NCBI GenBank assembly: GCA_903825095.1
Contig: CAIJZF010000229.1
Span: 1-64,000, forward strand
Direction of reading: 5' to 3'
Length of the DNA: 64,000 nt
From: an uncultured Bacteroidota bacterium
GTDB taxonomy: Bacteria; Bacteroidota; Bacteroidia; Chitinophagales; Chitinophagaceae
The first letter of the stretch is position 1. Each line of letters starts with the position of its first letter. Below the pieces are notes generated by a model. The model was not told the DNA's origin. It made no database searches and was given only the letters and a program-made list of their open reading frames with translations. Below are positions 33,926 through 43,753 of this stretch, in pieces. Both the position numbers and the translations under genes were made by a program.

Positions 33926-36043
33926 ATGGCAGAATTTAGACAATCAATTTTATACCAAAATACCCAATGGGATGATGATCAAAAAGCAATGAAGGCTCAA
34001 CAAAAAGTATTTATTGCCCAAATTAAAAAAGATAATCCTGGAGCAAAGATAATACAATCATCATATAAAAAAATTAAAGGGGGGGCAAAAACCGAAATTG
34101 ATAACCCAATAGAAAATGCCGATGAGTCCACAGCATTCCGTTTAGAATCAAAGGAAAAACAATTTTATCTTAAATTTGGATATTTACTAGAATATATTGC
34201 TGAAAATATTTTACCTAGAATAAAAATAGGAGAAATTCATGATGATAATCCTTCTATATTTAAAATAGATTATAGTGAATGGAGCAATCACATGTATTCA
34301 TTTCCAAACCAAATTTCATTAGATCCAAGAGTATGTCTTGTTAGAAATAGTAACTTTAATAGTGGGAGAGGAAATACACAAATTCTTCAACAGTTATCAA
34401 TTTTTAGAGAAGCAGATAATGGTGAAAGTAATGCTAGTGCTAATGCTGCATATCCAATGAATATCTATTTGAATTTTAACTTTTTAATAGAATGTTTAAA
34501 AGCAGATGATAGAGGAGACGTTAACGTATTTGAATTCCTCTCAGCAATATGTACTGGATTAAATAAAGCATTAGGTGGAATCAACAATCTAGAACCTATA
34601 ATAGATGAAGAATCCAACACACTTAAAATTATTGACACAACCCCCATCCCAGGATATTCAAATAAACCACGAGAAAAACCATATACTCTTCAATTATATG
34701 GGTATGATAGAATAGGAACTAATTATATTTCGAATTTCGTAAGAAATATTGATTTAAAAACCTCTATTACCCCTGAATTTGCAACTATGATTACTGTGGG
34801 TGCAACCGCCGGAGGGTATGTTAAAGGAACCGAAGCAACAGCATTTTCAAAATGGAATTTTGGATTAATTGATCGTTATAAAGAAGAATTTACACCAGGA
34901 AATCTATCATCAGTTAAAAAATCTAATACAGAAGATGAGGCTGAAGTAACTTATGTTAATGAATTTCTTGTAGGAGGATATGTTACCCGTTATGGAATCA
35001 CTAGTTTAACAGGAGATTTTAATTTAAGTCCCGATGCTATAGAACGTAATATATCTATTGTAACAGAATATTACAAATATATAATTGCAAAAGAATCCCT
35101 AAATCAAGACACTTCTGGAGGAACAATTGGATTTATTCCATTTAAATTAGGAATTACTTTAGATGGTATCTCGGGTATAAAAATATACAACAAACTTGAA
35201 GTTAATACAGAATTTTTACCTAAAGCATATGGTAAAACAGTTGACTTAATTGTAACAGGAGTATCCCATAATCTAGCAGGTAATGATTGGCAGACCCAAA
35301 TTGAAACTACTGTTATACCAAAAACAGGAAAACAATCAGTTTTAACCATCCCAACAAATGTAATCCAAGAATCAGTCCAAAATGTCCAATCAAGCAAAAA
35401 ACCGGCTAGATGGCCTTATTATTCTGATTCTGATGCAGTTCCATTAGATATTGAATCTCCATCAAAAGGAACACCTCCAAATTCTAATGCTTCTGTATCT
35501 TTCTCAGGAGCTATTAAGACAGAATATTATCCGGTATTAAAATCTATAAATGGAAAAACTAAGGGACTTAAATTGTTAGCACTAGTTATGTCCCAAAAAG
35601 AAGGATTTTACCCTGGTTCTAGAAGCTATAGAACCAATAACCCCGGAAATATAGGTAATACTGATTCTGGAGCAAATTCAAAATTAAAAGATCTTAAAAC
35701 GGGTATTGAAAAACAATTAACTTACCTTTATGGGGTTGCCCAAGGAACTAATAGCAATTACCCTTTAAATGCTATAAAAGATATTGAACCTTATTATTCC
35801 CCAGAAATTGATAAAAACCAAAAAAATTATAATCTTACCCCATACCTCCCAGGATATAAATTTAAATATACAGGAACATTAGAACAATTTGTTAAAATAT
35901 ATTCTACTGGAGCTAGAGGAGGAAATTCATATTTATCAATAATAATATCTTTCTTTAGAAAAAATGGATTTAGTAATGTTACCGAAAAAACTAAATTAGC
36001 AGATTTAATAAAATTAAACAATTCGGACCCTATTATTCTATAA
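33926..36043 (+). CDS. Baseplate hub protein with C-terminal muramidase/transglycosylase-like domain
   Basis: The protein has 705 residues. The first about 480 resemble a hub protein (RNIDLKTSITPEFATMITVGATAGG ... GISGIKIYNKLEVNTEFLPKAYG ... VTGVSHNLAGNDWQTQIETTVIPK). After a Ser/Pro linker, residues about 540-705 form an enzyme-like domain with ALVMSQKEGFYPGSRSYRTNNPGNIGN, the glucosaminidase/lytic-transglycosylase motif, with Glu near residue 560 as catalytic candidate. T4 gp5 likewise combines hub and lysozyme functions. The enzyme here would open the cell wall at the tail tip. Confidence 0.75.
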   Translation: MAEFRQSILYQNTQWDDDQKAMKAQQKVFIAQIKKDNPGAKIIQSSYKKIKGGAKTEIDNPIENADESTAFRLESKEKQFYLKFGYLLEYIAENILPRIKIGEIHDDNPSIFKIDYSEWSNHMYSFPNQISLDPRVCLVRNSNFNSGRGNTQILQQLSIFREADNGESNASANAAYPMNIYLNFNFLIECLKADDRGDVNVFEFLSAICTGLNKALGGINNLEPIIDEESNTLKIIDTTPIPGYSNKPREKPYTLQLYGYDRIGTNYISNFVRNIDLKTSITPEFATMITVGATAGGYVKGTEATAFSKWNFGLIDRYKEEFTPGNLSSVKKSNTEDEAEVTYVNEFLVGGYVTRYGITSLTGDFNLSPDAIERNISIVTEYYKYIIAKESLNQDTSGGTIGFIPFKLGITLDGISGIKIYNKLEVNTEFLPKAYGKTVDLIVTGVSHNLAGNDWQTQIETTVIPKTGKQSVLTIPTNVIQESVQNVQSSKKPARWPYYSDSDAVPLDIESPSKGTPPNSNASVSFSGAIKTEYYPVLKSINGKTKGLKLLALVMSQKEGFYPGSRSYRTNNPGNIGNTDSGANSKLKDLKTGIEKQLTYLYGVAQGTNSNYPLNAIKDIEPYYSPEIDKNQKNYNLTPYLPGYKFKYTGTLEQFVKIYSTGARGGNSYLSIIISFFRKNGFSNVTEKTKLADLIKLNNSDPIIL

Positions 36044-36044
36044 A

Positions 36045-36659
36045 ATGTATTACCCAAAATCCCAAATAAAATCCAACATATTTACTAATGGAAATGAATT
36101 CGTTTCTTCTACTACTAAGACGGTATATCAAGGATATTATTATGAAATTTCTAATGGAGAAAAATATACAGGTAAAACCCCCCAAGACGGCCCAAACATT
36201 CTTTTAACCCCAATATTAGTCCCTTTTAATCCTTCGGAACCCCCTCACCAATCTGATATATCTTTTGAAGATGGTCCTATTATATTATCAAATATTGATT
36301 CTCAATATGAACCTATAACTCAATTTACCACTAGATCAATTCCATTATTTAACCCTACATTACCAACTGATCAAGATAAACAAACCGGACAATTCAACAG
36401 ATACTTCTGTAAAAAGAACAACGAAGTAAAATACCTTGAAATAGACAAAAACACATACCAACAACTACAAAATAAAGACCCCAAAATAGCATCTGATTTA
36501 TACACTCCTGTTATAGTACTTTGGGTTATCCAAGGTAATCAAACCCAAGTTTACAACTCAAATAAAGCAACAGTACAATCCATCGAAACAAATGCTAAAT
36601 GGAACGGCTTCCCCCAATACTTTCAGGAAAAATATTTAAAATATTACTTGGGATCCTAA
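36045..36659 (+). CDS. Baseplate-region structural protein, unknown
   Basis: The protein has 204 residues. The start YPKSQIKSNIFTNGNEFVSSTTKTVYQGYYYEISNGEKYTGKTPQDGPN resembles a short module often seen in baseplate genes of Bacteroidota phages. The rest is Pro/Gln/Asn-rich beta structure. It is coupled to the hub gene (1-nt gap) and is the last gene before the replication block, where the promoter type changes. Confidence 0.6.
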   Translation: MYYPKSQIKSNIFTNGNEFVSSTTKTVYQGYYYEISNGEKYTGKTPQDGPNILLTPILVPFNPSEPPHQSDISFEDGPIILSNIDSQYEPITQFTTRSIPLFNPTLPTDQDKQTGQFNRYFCKKNNEVKYLEIDKNTYQQLQNKDPKIASDLYTPVIVLWVIQGNQTQVYNSNKATVQSIETNAKWNGFPQYFQEKYLKYYLGS

Positions 36660-36670
36660 AATATTGTTTG

Positions 36671-36678
36671 TATCTTTA
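36671..36678 (+). promoter_or_regulatory. Bacteroidota-like -7 box (TATCTTTA) before DNA polymerase
   Basis: TATCTTTAG lies 12 nt before the ATG at 36683, with a TTG about 20 nt upstream of it. Transcription from such a box would begin at or next to the ATG, giving a leaderless or nearly leaderless mRNA. Confidence 0.45.
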
Positions 36679-36682
36679 GAGC

Positions 36683-37933
36683 ATGTATTGGCTCATAGAA
36701 GATATTGAACATATAGAAACAATTTGTCGCATTAAGCATCAAGAGGCTTATGTTGACATTATTCCATGTTCACCTACACTCCACCCATTTGAAAACGAAG
36801 TATGTGCTATCTATATTAGACCAAAAAATGATACAAAAGGATATATCATTGCTATAAACCATAGCGAAACAATAAACTTTGATTTAGAGGTAATAGAAAG
36901 AGTATTAAACAGTATTGAAACTATTTATGTAAGGGATAGAAAGGAATTTTTACATTACTTCCCTATCAAGCATTGTTACCAACCATCACCCTCCCCCCAT
37001 ACGTATATACCTCAATTAACACAAGCTCACACACAATTATACAGCAGGTATCCGGAGATACAAAATCTAAACACAATTGTACCGATAGTAAAACACTATG
37101 AGGTATGTGAGCAAAACCATGCTAAATTCAATACCATAAGAATGAACTCGTTCTACCAAAAGGCAGATTTGGTGTTCAATCAACTCGAACGAGCGGGTAT
37201 AAAAGTGGACCAAACCAAATTCGAGCAGTACTTCGACAAAGAATCAAACGAGTTTATATACACGCAATATAACCTAAATACATTAACAACACGCCCTTCA
37301 AACGCATTTGGAGGCATTAATTTTTCAGCTTTAGATAAAAACAATGGAGAACGAGAATGTTTTATACCGCGCAATGATTCGTTTATCGAAATGGACATTA
37401 GTGCTTATCACCCTACCCTTTTGGCTAACCTACTTGATTACACTTTCGATAGCCTTGATATCCATGGTAGTTTTGCTAAAATGTATGGAGTGGATTACGC
37501 CAAAGCAAAAGAGATCACGTTTAAACAAATTTATGGAGGAATTTGGAAGGAGTATAGGGAACTTGAATTTTTCCAAAAAGTAGCAGCATATACGGACGAT
37601 TTATGGGAATCATTTAATCATGTGGGATACATTAAATGTCCCATTTCATATCATAAGTTTTATTTCAACGAACTGGAAAATATGAATCCACAAAAGTTGT
37701 TAAATTACGTGTTACAAAACTTGGAGACCGCAAATAATGTTAATATATTATATGATATATTTAAAGTATTACGAGGGAAAAATACTAAACTTGTACTGTA
37801 TGTATATGATTCGTTTTTATTTGATTATGATAAAAGTGAGCCAGATGTGATTCTTAAAATATTAGGAATATTTAACAAATATAATTTACAAGTAAAAACC
37901 AAAAAAGGCACAAACTACGCCGATATAAAATAA
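36683..37933 (+). CDS. Compact family A DNA polymerase
   Basis: The protein has 416 residues. The palm motifs are readable: a TTRPSNAFGGINFSAL segment (around 205, the RLSSxxPNLQN equivalent), motif A with MDISAYHPTLLANLL (about 237-251, catalytic Asp 238), motif B KEITFKQIYGG (about 276-286) and motif C YVYDSFLFDYD (about 372-382, catalytic Asp 375). No complete 3'-5' exonuclease domain is visible in the short N-terminal part. T4 itself uses a family B enzyme, so a family A polymerase is a notable difference. It opens the replication block. Confidence 0.85.
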   Translation: MYWLIEDIEHIETICRIKHQEAYVDIIPCSPTLHPFENEVCAIYIRPKNDTKGYIIAINHSETINFDLEVIERVLNSIETIYVRDRKEFLHYFPIKHCYQPSPSPHTYIPQLTQAHTQLYSRYPEIQNLNTIVPIVKHYEVCEQNHAKFNTIRMNSFYQKADLVFNQLERAGIKVDQTKFEQYFDKESNEFIYTQYNLNTLTTRPSNAFGGINFSALDKNNGERECFIPRNDSFIEMDISAYHPTLLANLLDYTFDSLDIHGSFAKMYGVDYAKAKEITFKQIYGGIWKEYRELEFFQKVAAYTDDLWESFNHVGYIKCPISYHKFYFNELENMNPQKLLNYVLQNLETANNVNILYDIFKVLRGKNTKLVLYVYDSFLFDYDKSEPDVILKILGIFNKYNLQVKTKKGTNYADIK

Positions 37934-37938
37934 AAGTT

Positions 37939-38400
37939 ATGTACAACACTCTTGAACAACCTCGTCATATGTATGATCAATACGATTATGATTCTACATT
38001 TGAAACTCTATTAATGAATAACAGACTGTTTTGTACTTTTACTGCTTTGGCGGATTTAGAGGCGTTGGTGAGTGAATTATCAAACCGTTATGTAATCATG
38101 TATGACAAAATGTTTGTGTTACATATTAAAAGCAACAACGAATATGTTGTTACTTACAATGTAGATCAAGGAAATGTAACTGACATTCCCGAAAATACCA
38201 TCCTGGTACATAGAAAAAAAGAATCAAATACACTCTACACAATCAACGCTTTAAACGAATTAATTAAAAGATTAAACGGTGGAGTAGTTGATACACATTT
38301 CCCAGTGAATTGGCAACATTATAAAAATTGTATATTGTTGACCCAACACAATGAAATCAAGCAACTTAATACAAAGATTTTCAAGATCGTTGAATTATAG
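37939..38400 (+). CDS. Hypothetical early protein
   Basis: The protein has 153 residues. It starts in the AAAAGTTATG context typical of early genes here. It is mixed alpha/beta (LADLEALVSELSNRYVIMYDKMFVLHIKSNNEYVVTYNVDQGNV) with Tyr/Asp-rich N-terminus. No motif was recognised. It is placed between polymerase and SSB, so a replication-accessory or regulatory role is possible. Confidence 0.6.
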   Translation: MYNTLEQPRHMYDQYDYDSTFETLLMNNRLFCTFTALADLEALVSELSNRYVIMYDKMFVLHIKSNNEYVVTYNVDQGNVTDIPENTILVHRKKESNTLYTINALNELIKRLNGGVVDTHFPVNWQHYKNCILLTQHNEIKQLNTKIFKIVEL

Positions 38401-38458
38401 TTGGTTTAGCAAATAAAGGTTATTATATTAAAGTTGTAAACAAATAAAATAGTTATAT

Positions 38459-39286
38459 ATGAATCTAGATGCAATCAAGAAGAAACTTGAGTCTATGCAG
38501 TCTAAACCTTCAACAGGTGGTGGCTCAGCCAATCAGACAAAGCGATTTAAACCGCAGATTGGAAAACAAACGGTACGTGTTGTTCCGTTCAAATACAACA
38601 AAGAATTCCCGTTCACGGAAATGAAATTCTACTACGGTATTGGTAGTAAAAAAGTAATTGCTTCTCCATTAAACTGGGGTGAGAAAGATCCAATTGCTGA
38701 GTTTGCAAAACAATTGCGTGGTACAAATGACAAAGAAAACTGGCGTTTGGCTAAGAAATTAGACCCGAAAGTTCGTATCTTTGCTCCTGTAATCGTTCGC
38801 GGACAAGAATCTGAAGGAGTTCATATGTGGGAGTTTGGTAAAGAAATTTACGAAGCGTTCTTGCAAATGGCAGCCGATGAGGAAGTAGGCGACTTTACAG
38901 ACATCATGACTGGTCGTGATATCAAATTGGTTACAGTAGGACCTGAATCAACTGGAACTGTCTACAACAAGACAACAATTCAACCATCTATGAAAACATC
39001 TGTTTTATCTGAAGATGATAAAGAATTGGAATTGTGGTTAGAAGATCAAGTTAATCCAAAAGAGTCTTACAAAATGTTACCGTTTGATGAGATTAAAGGT
39101 GCACTTCAAGAATGGTTAAATCCTGAAGAAGCAGCAGAGGAAGAATTTCCTGCAGATGGTTTACTAACAGTAGAGGAAAAACCACAATCAAATTATAGTC
39201 TATCAACTAAACCGGCGGCTAAAAAATCAAAAGCAGATTCATTTGACGAATTGTTTGATGATGAAGACGACGATCTACCATTTTAA
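38459..39286 (+). CDS. gp32: Single-stranded DNA-binding protein, gp32-like
   Basis: The protein has 275 residues. A basic N-terminus (MNLDAIKKKLESMQ) resembles the LAST-type arm, the core follows (KQTVRVVPFKYNKEFPFTEMKFYYGIG ... SPLNWGEKDPIAEF), and the C-terminus is strongly acidic, ending DDEDDDLPF. T4 gp32 coats ssDNA and recruits replication proteins through its acidic tail. Here the tail ends in a bacterial-SSB-like LPF tip, and no Cys-based zinc site is present. It lies 7 nt before uvsX. The same DDDLPF tip occurs in the small protein at 59542. Confidence 0.88.
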   Translation: MNLDAIKKKLESMQSKPSTGGGSANQTKRFKPQIGKQTVRVVPFKYNKEFPFTEMKFYYGIGSKKVIASPLNWGEKDPIAEFAKQLRGTNDKENWRLAKKLDPKVRIFAPVIVRGQESEGVHMWEFGKEIYEAFLQMAADEEVGDFTDIMTGRDIKLVTVGPESTGTVYNKTTIQPSMKTSVLSEDDKELELWLEDQVNPKESYKMLPFDEIKGALQEWLNPEEAAEEEFPADGLLTVEEKPQSNYSLSTKPAAKKSKADSFDELFDDEDDDLPF

Positions 39287-39293
39287 TTAGACT

Positions 39294-40379
39294 ATGGCTA
39301 AATCGAGAAAATCGCTAACAGAGGCGGCGGACAGAGAACTGAAAACCGCCTTTAGTTTAGATAAGTTTAAGGCAAATAAGGGTTTAGCGTCAAATGTTAA
39401 ATTCAAGGATCAAAAGTGGATTCCGTTTTCACCTGCTTTGCAAGAAGCGTTATCTATTCCTGGTATTCCTATGGGTCACAATTCAATGGTTCGAGGAAAA
39501 TCAAACACAGGAAAATCTACTATGACCATTGAGGTAGCAGTTAATGCCCAAAAAATGGGAATCTTGCCTGTACTAATTGTTACAGAGATGAAACACGATT
39601 GGAATCACTGGAAAACTATGGGATTCGAAATGGATGATGTGGTTGATGAAGAAACTGGTGAAATTTTAGATCAAACTGGATTCTTTATTTATCGAGATAG
39701 AAGCTCATTAAATTCAATTGAAGATATTGCAGCGTTTATTATTGATCTATTAACTGAACAGAAGAAAGGTAATCTCCCATACGACTTGTTATTCATTTGG
39801 GATTCAGTTGGTTCAATTCCTTGTGATATGTCTATCAATCAAGGGAAAAACAACCCAATGTGGAATGCAGGAGCTATCGCAACTCAATTCGGTAACTTTA
39901 TCAATCAACAGATTGTAATGTCTCGTAAGGAAAGCTCAAAATTCACGAATACTCTGTTTATTGTAAACAAAGTAGGTGTTGCTCCGGCTTTAACTCCAAT
40001 GTCACAACCTAGAATGACAAACAAAGGTGGAGATACGTTTTATTACGATGTTTCATTATGTTTAACATTTGGTAATGTCACAAACGCTGGTACTTCTAAA
40101 ATTAATGCTGTTAAAGACAAGAAGAAAGTCGAGTTTGCATTACGTACCAAAATTGCTTGTGATAAAAACCACATCAATGGAATTACTACAATGGGTACAA
40201 TTGTTTCTACAGTACATGGTTTCATTAAAGATGATCCAAATGTTATTAAGAAATACAAAGATGCTCATGTAAGTGAATGGGCCGATATTTTAGGACAAGG
40301 TACATATTCTGTACAAGAAGACAATTCTGAATGGGACGAGAAAGCCCCAACACCAGATTTATTTGATAACGAAGATTAA
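39294..40379 (+). CDS. uvsX: RecA/UvsX recombinase
   Basis: The protein has 361 residues. Walker A is GKSNTGKST (about 68-76). A Walker B strand with DLLFIWDSVGSIP lies near 165, and loop segments around GDTFYYDVSLCLTF fit the UvsX group. It forms filaments on ssDNA and drives recombination-dependent replication together with the upstream SSB. The length is close to T4 UvsX (391). Confidence 0.92.
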   Translation: MAKSRKSLTEAADRELKTAFSLDKFKANKGLASNVKFKDQKWIPFSPALQEALSIPGIPMGHNSMVRGKSNTGKSTMTIEVAVNAQKMGILPVLIVTEMKHDWNHWKTMGFEMDDVVDEETGEILDQTGFFIYRDRSSLNSIEDIAAFIIDLLTEQKKGNLPYDLLFIWDSVGSIPCDMSINQGKNNPMWNAGAIATQFGNFINQQIVMSRKESSKFTNTLFIVNKVGVAPALTPMSQPRMTNKGGDTFYYDVSLCLTFGNVTNAGTSKINAVKDKKKVEFALRTKIACDKNHINGITTMGTIVSTVHGFIKDDPNVIKKYKDAHVSEWADILGQGTYSVQEDNSEWDEKAPTPDLFDNED

Positions 40380-40380
40380 T

Positions 40381-41412
40381 ATGAAAAAAGACCTCTTAAA
40401 CCTCTTAGACAACATACAAGAACACGGGGATGAAACCCCCCAATCGGAGCGCTATTTGCTTATCGATGGACTCAATCTTTTCTTTAGAAATTTTAGTGCG
40501 ATTAACGCCGTTAACTCAAACGGAGTCCATATTGGAGGTTTAGGAGGATTTTTTCGATCTTTGGGAGCTTTAATTCGCACCATTCAACCCACACAAGTTT
40601 ACGTGGTGTTTGATGGTGTGGGTTCCTCCAATAATAGAAAAAACATTATTCCCGAATACAAATCAAACCGAAATGTATCTCGAGTAACTAAACATGAATT
40701 GTTTGATAATTTGGAAGAAGAAGACGATTCCAAAGTAGATCAAATCGTTCGCATCATCCAATACTTAAAAACGTTACCTGTTAAAACAGTATCGTTACCT
40801 AGAGTAGAAGCAGATGATATTATCGCTTATTTAAGTAATACATTGCTTACAAAACCTGAAGACAGAGCATTTATAGTATCCAGTGATAAAGATTATTTAC
40901 AGTTGATAAGCGATCAAGTAATTGTTTATCGTCCAATTGAAAGAGAATATTACACAACAGATACTGTAAAAGAAAAATTCAATGTAACACCCCATAACTT
41001 CTTACTTTACAAGTTGTTGATGGGTGATAGCTCTGATGGTGTAACAGGTATTAAAGGGTTAGGGGCTAAAGGATTATTCAAGAAGTTCCCCGAACTATCA
41101 ACAAGAGATCTATCATTTGATGATTTGATCGACATTGCTGAAGCAAAATTAAAAGAACATGTAGTTTACGCAAGAGTATTACATGATGTGCCTTTGCTAG
41201 AAGACAAATACAGAGTTATGGACTTATCTAATCCAATGATGGATGATAAAGATAAGATGTTTATAGACAAGTTTGTTGAAGAAACACGTCTAAACTTTCT
41301 CCCACACACATTCGTTGAAATGTGTAATGAAGATCAACTTGGAAACTTAATTCGAAATACTGAATTCTGGGTTCAAGATATTTTCAAAGAATTGTTGGAA
41401 AACCAGCAATAA
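40381..41412 (+). CDS. 5'-3' exonuclease / RNase H (FEN family)
   Basis: The protein has 343 residues, starting at the ATG one base after uvsX. Metal-binding landmarks are LLIDGLNLFFRNF (about 23-35), VVFDGVGSSNNRKNIIPEYKSNR, VEADDIIAYL, and IVSSDKDYLQL, then GVTGIKGLGAKG, the helix-hairpin-helix part. T4 RNase H removes RNA primers with this fold. The neighbouring SSB and recombinase support a replication role. Confidence 0.9.
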   Translation: MKKDLLNLLDNIQEHGDETPQSERYLLIDGLNLFFRNFSAINAVNSNGVHIGGLGGFFRSLGALIRTIQPTQVYVVFDGVGSSNNRKNIIPEYKSNRNVSRVTKHELFDNLEEEDDSKVDQIVRIIQYLKTLPVKTVSLPRVEADDIIAYLSNTLLTKPEDRAFIVSSDKDYLQLISDQVIVYRPIEREYYTTDTVKEKFNVTPHNFLLYKLLMGDSSDGVTGIKGLGAKGLFKKFPELSTRDLSFDDLIDIAEAKLKEHVVYARVLHDVPLLEDKYRVMDLSNPMMDDKDKMFIDKFVEETRLNFLPHTFVEMCNEDQLGNLIRNTEFWVQDIFKELLENQQ

Positions 41413-41417
41413 GTTAT

Positions 41418-41425
41418 TATATTTA
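41418..41425 (+). promoter_or_regulatory. Bacteroidota-like -7 box (TATATTTA) before helicase
   Basis: TATATTTA lies 24 nt before the ATG at 41442 and is followed by the AAAAGTTATAAAAATG start context. Confidence 0.4.
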
Positions 41426-41441
41426 AATAAAAGTTATAAAA

Positions 41442-42800
41442 ATGACGTTATCCTCAATTGATGAATATGGACCATCGTTCCAGATGAAAGTGATATCTTC
41501 TTTACTAACACATAAAGAATTTTTACAAAACATAAACGATGTACTAAGTGATGAATATTTTAGTAACCCAGCACACAAATGGGTTATAAATCAAATCATC
41601 CAATACTATGAAAGTTATCATACAACAATTTCCATGGATATCTTAAAGGTGGAAATGAAAAAATTGGACAATGAAGTACTTAAAGTATCTGTTAAAGAGC
41701 AATTACGAGAAGCATATAAAGCAGATATTGAAGATTTAGAATATGTTCAAGGTGAGTTTTCTACGTTTTGTAAAAATCAACAATTGAAAAAAGCACTATT
41801 GAATAGTGTAGATTTGTTAAAAGCTGGAGACTATGACTCAATCAAATATATGATTGAATCAGCAATGAAAGCAGGACAAGACAAAAATATTGGCCACGAA
41901 TATAAAAAAGATACTGAATCACGTTACCGTGAAGATCATAGAACCATTGTACCTACACCATGGGATCAAATTAATGAATTAATTCAAGGTGGTTTAGGTA
42001 ATGGAGATTTAGGATTGATTTTTGGTAATCCTGGAGGAGGTAAGTCATGGACTTTAGTTGCCTTAGGTGGACATGCTGTTAAAATGGGTTACAATGTTAT
42101 CCACTATACTTTAGAGTTAAGTGAATCATATACTGGAAGACGATATGACGCTTTCTTTACGGGCACATCAGTAGATCAATTAGAAAAACATAAAGCAGAA
42201 GTAGAAGCTTTAACAGCTGACCTACCAGGTGAATTAATTATTCGCGAGTATCCTATGGGAAAAACCACAATCAATACCATAGAATCCCACATTAAAAAGG
42301 TAATTGATCTAGGAATTCAACCAGATCTTATCTTGATAGATTATATTGATCTACTTTCAACAAGAAAAAGAAATGTTGACCGTAAGGGAGAGATTGATGA
42401 TATTTATACAAGCACGAAAGGATTAGCTCGCGAATTAAACATACCAATTTGGTCAGTTTCGCAAGTAAATCGCGCAGGAGCCAAAGATGATATTATTGAG
42501 GGCGATAAAGCGGCGGGATCATATGATAAAATGATGATTACCGATTTATCACTTTCATTATCAAGAAAGAAAGAAGATAAAGTTAACGGAACCGGAAGGC
42601 TCCATATTATGAAAAACAGATATGGAATGGATGGGTTGACTTTTCAAGTAGATGTTAACACATCAAATGGTCACATTTCGATTGGAGACCATTATGATGA
42701 AGAAGCAGATACAGTTGCACCTAAAAAACAACAGTCGAATGACTTTGATAATTTAGATATAAAAATGTTAAGTAATAAATTTTTTGAATTAAACGCATGA
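41442..42800 (+). CDS. gp41: Replicative DNA helicase, DnaB/gp41-like
   Basis: The protein has 452 residues. An N-terminal helical domain (about 1-150) precedes the RecA-fold motor with Walker A GNPGGGKS (about 196-203) and Walker B LILIDYIDLLS (about 300). A later VSQVNRAG segment is typical of DnaB motif 3. It would form the hexameric helicase. No primase gene was seen nearby. The stop overlaps nrdB by 4 nt. Confidence 0.92.
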   Translation: MTLSSIDEYGPSFQMKVISSLLTHKEFLQNINDVLSDEYFSNPAHKWVINQIIQYYESYHTTISMDILKVEMKKLDNEVLKVSVKEQLREAYKADIEDLEYVQGEFSTFCKNQQLKKALLNSVDLLKAGDYDSIKYMIESAMKAGQDKNIGHEYKKDTESRYREDHRTIVPTPWDQINELIQGGLGNGDLGLIFGNPGGGKSWTLVALGGHAVKMGYNVIHYTLELSESYTGRRYDAFFTGTSVDQLEKHKAEVEALTADLPGELIIREYPMGKTTINTIESHIKKVIDLGIQPDLILIDYIDLLSTRKRNVDRKGEIDDIYTSTKGLARELNIPIWSVSQVNRAGAKDDIIEGDKAAGSYDKMMITDLSLSLSRKKEDKVNGTGRLHIMKNRYGMDGLTFQVDVNTSNGHISIGDHYDEEADTVAPKKQQSNDFDNLDIKMLSNKFFELNA

Positions 42801-43744
42801 TAACAGAACTTAGACCTCATTACAAACCATTCGAATATCAAACAGCATTCGAGTTTTATAAAGAACAACACAGAGCCCACTGGTTAGCAGATGAAGTTCC
42901 ATTATCATCAGATTTAAACGACTGGAAACTTAAATTAAGTGAATCAGAAAAAAATCTAATCGGTAATATCTTGAAATCATTTGCTCAAACTGAGACGTAT
43001 GTCAACGATTATTGGGCTACAAAGGTAGCGGTATGGTTCCCTAAACATGAAATCAAAGCTATGGCGTGTGCATTCGCTGATTTCGAATCAATACATGCTG
43101 AGGCTTATGCTCGTTTAAATGAAGAACTTGGGTTAGATAATTTTGAAGCATTCATGGAAGATAAAGAAGCAAAAGCTAAAATCGATCGTCTAGTTGAATT
43201 GCCTGGAGATACATTACGTGAAAAAGCACTTTCATTAGCTATATTCTCTGCATTTACTGAAGGTGTAAATCTATTCTCTTCATTTGCTATTTTGATGTCT
43301 TTCCAATTACGTAACTTGATGAAAGGTACAGGTCAGGTGGTAGAATGGAGCGTACGTGATGAATCATTACACTCAAAAGCTGGATGTTGGCTATTCAGAA
43401 CAATGATAGAGGAAATGCCTGAATTACAAGATGGAATGGAAGCTCAAATTTATTCAGCTTGTGACTTATCAGTTAAATTAGAATTTGATTTTATTGACAA
43501 AGCATTTGAAATGGGTGAAATTGAAGGGTTAAACATAAACCAATTAAAAAACTTCATTAAAGAACGTGCTAATCAAAAATTAATAGAATTAGGTTATAAT
43601 CCTTTATACAACGATATTGATCCAAATCTTTTGAAATCAATGGAATGGTTCGGACATTTAACAAGTGGTAAAACACATCAAGATTTCTTCGCAGGAAGAG
43701 TAACAGATTATTCAAAATCAACCGCTGATTGGAGCGACTTATAA
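42797..43744 (+). CDS. nrdB: Ribonucleotide reductase small subunit
   Basis: The protein has 315 residues. The metal ligands are readable: Glu in FAQTETYVND (position 1), EsiH in FADFESIHAEAYARL, with a Tyr four residues after the His as radical candidate, and a second ExxH in VRDESLHSKAG. The first ligand is Glu where E. coli NrdB has Asp. It works with NrdA, encoded 9 nt downstream, to make dNTPs for replication. ATGA overlap with the helicase couples their translation. Confidence 0.93.
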   Translation: MITELRPHYKPFEYQTAFEFYKEQHRAHWLADEVPLSSDLNDWKLKLSESEKNLIGNILKSFAQTETYVNDYWATKVAVWFPKHEIKAMACAFADFESIHAEAYARLNEELGLDNFEAFMEDKEAKAKIDRLVELPGDTLREKALSLAIFSAFTEGVNLFSSFAILMSFQLRNLMKGTGQVVEWSVRDESLHSKAGCWLFRTMIEEMPELQDGMEAQIYSACDLSVKLEFDFIDKAFEMGEIEGLNINQLKNFIKERANQKLIELGYNPLYNDIDPNLLKSMEWFGHLTSGKTHQDFFAGRVTDYSKSTADWSDL

Positions 43745-43753
43745 AAACAACAA

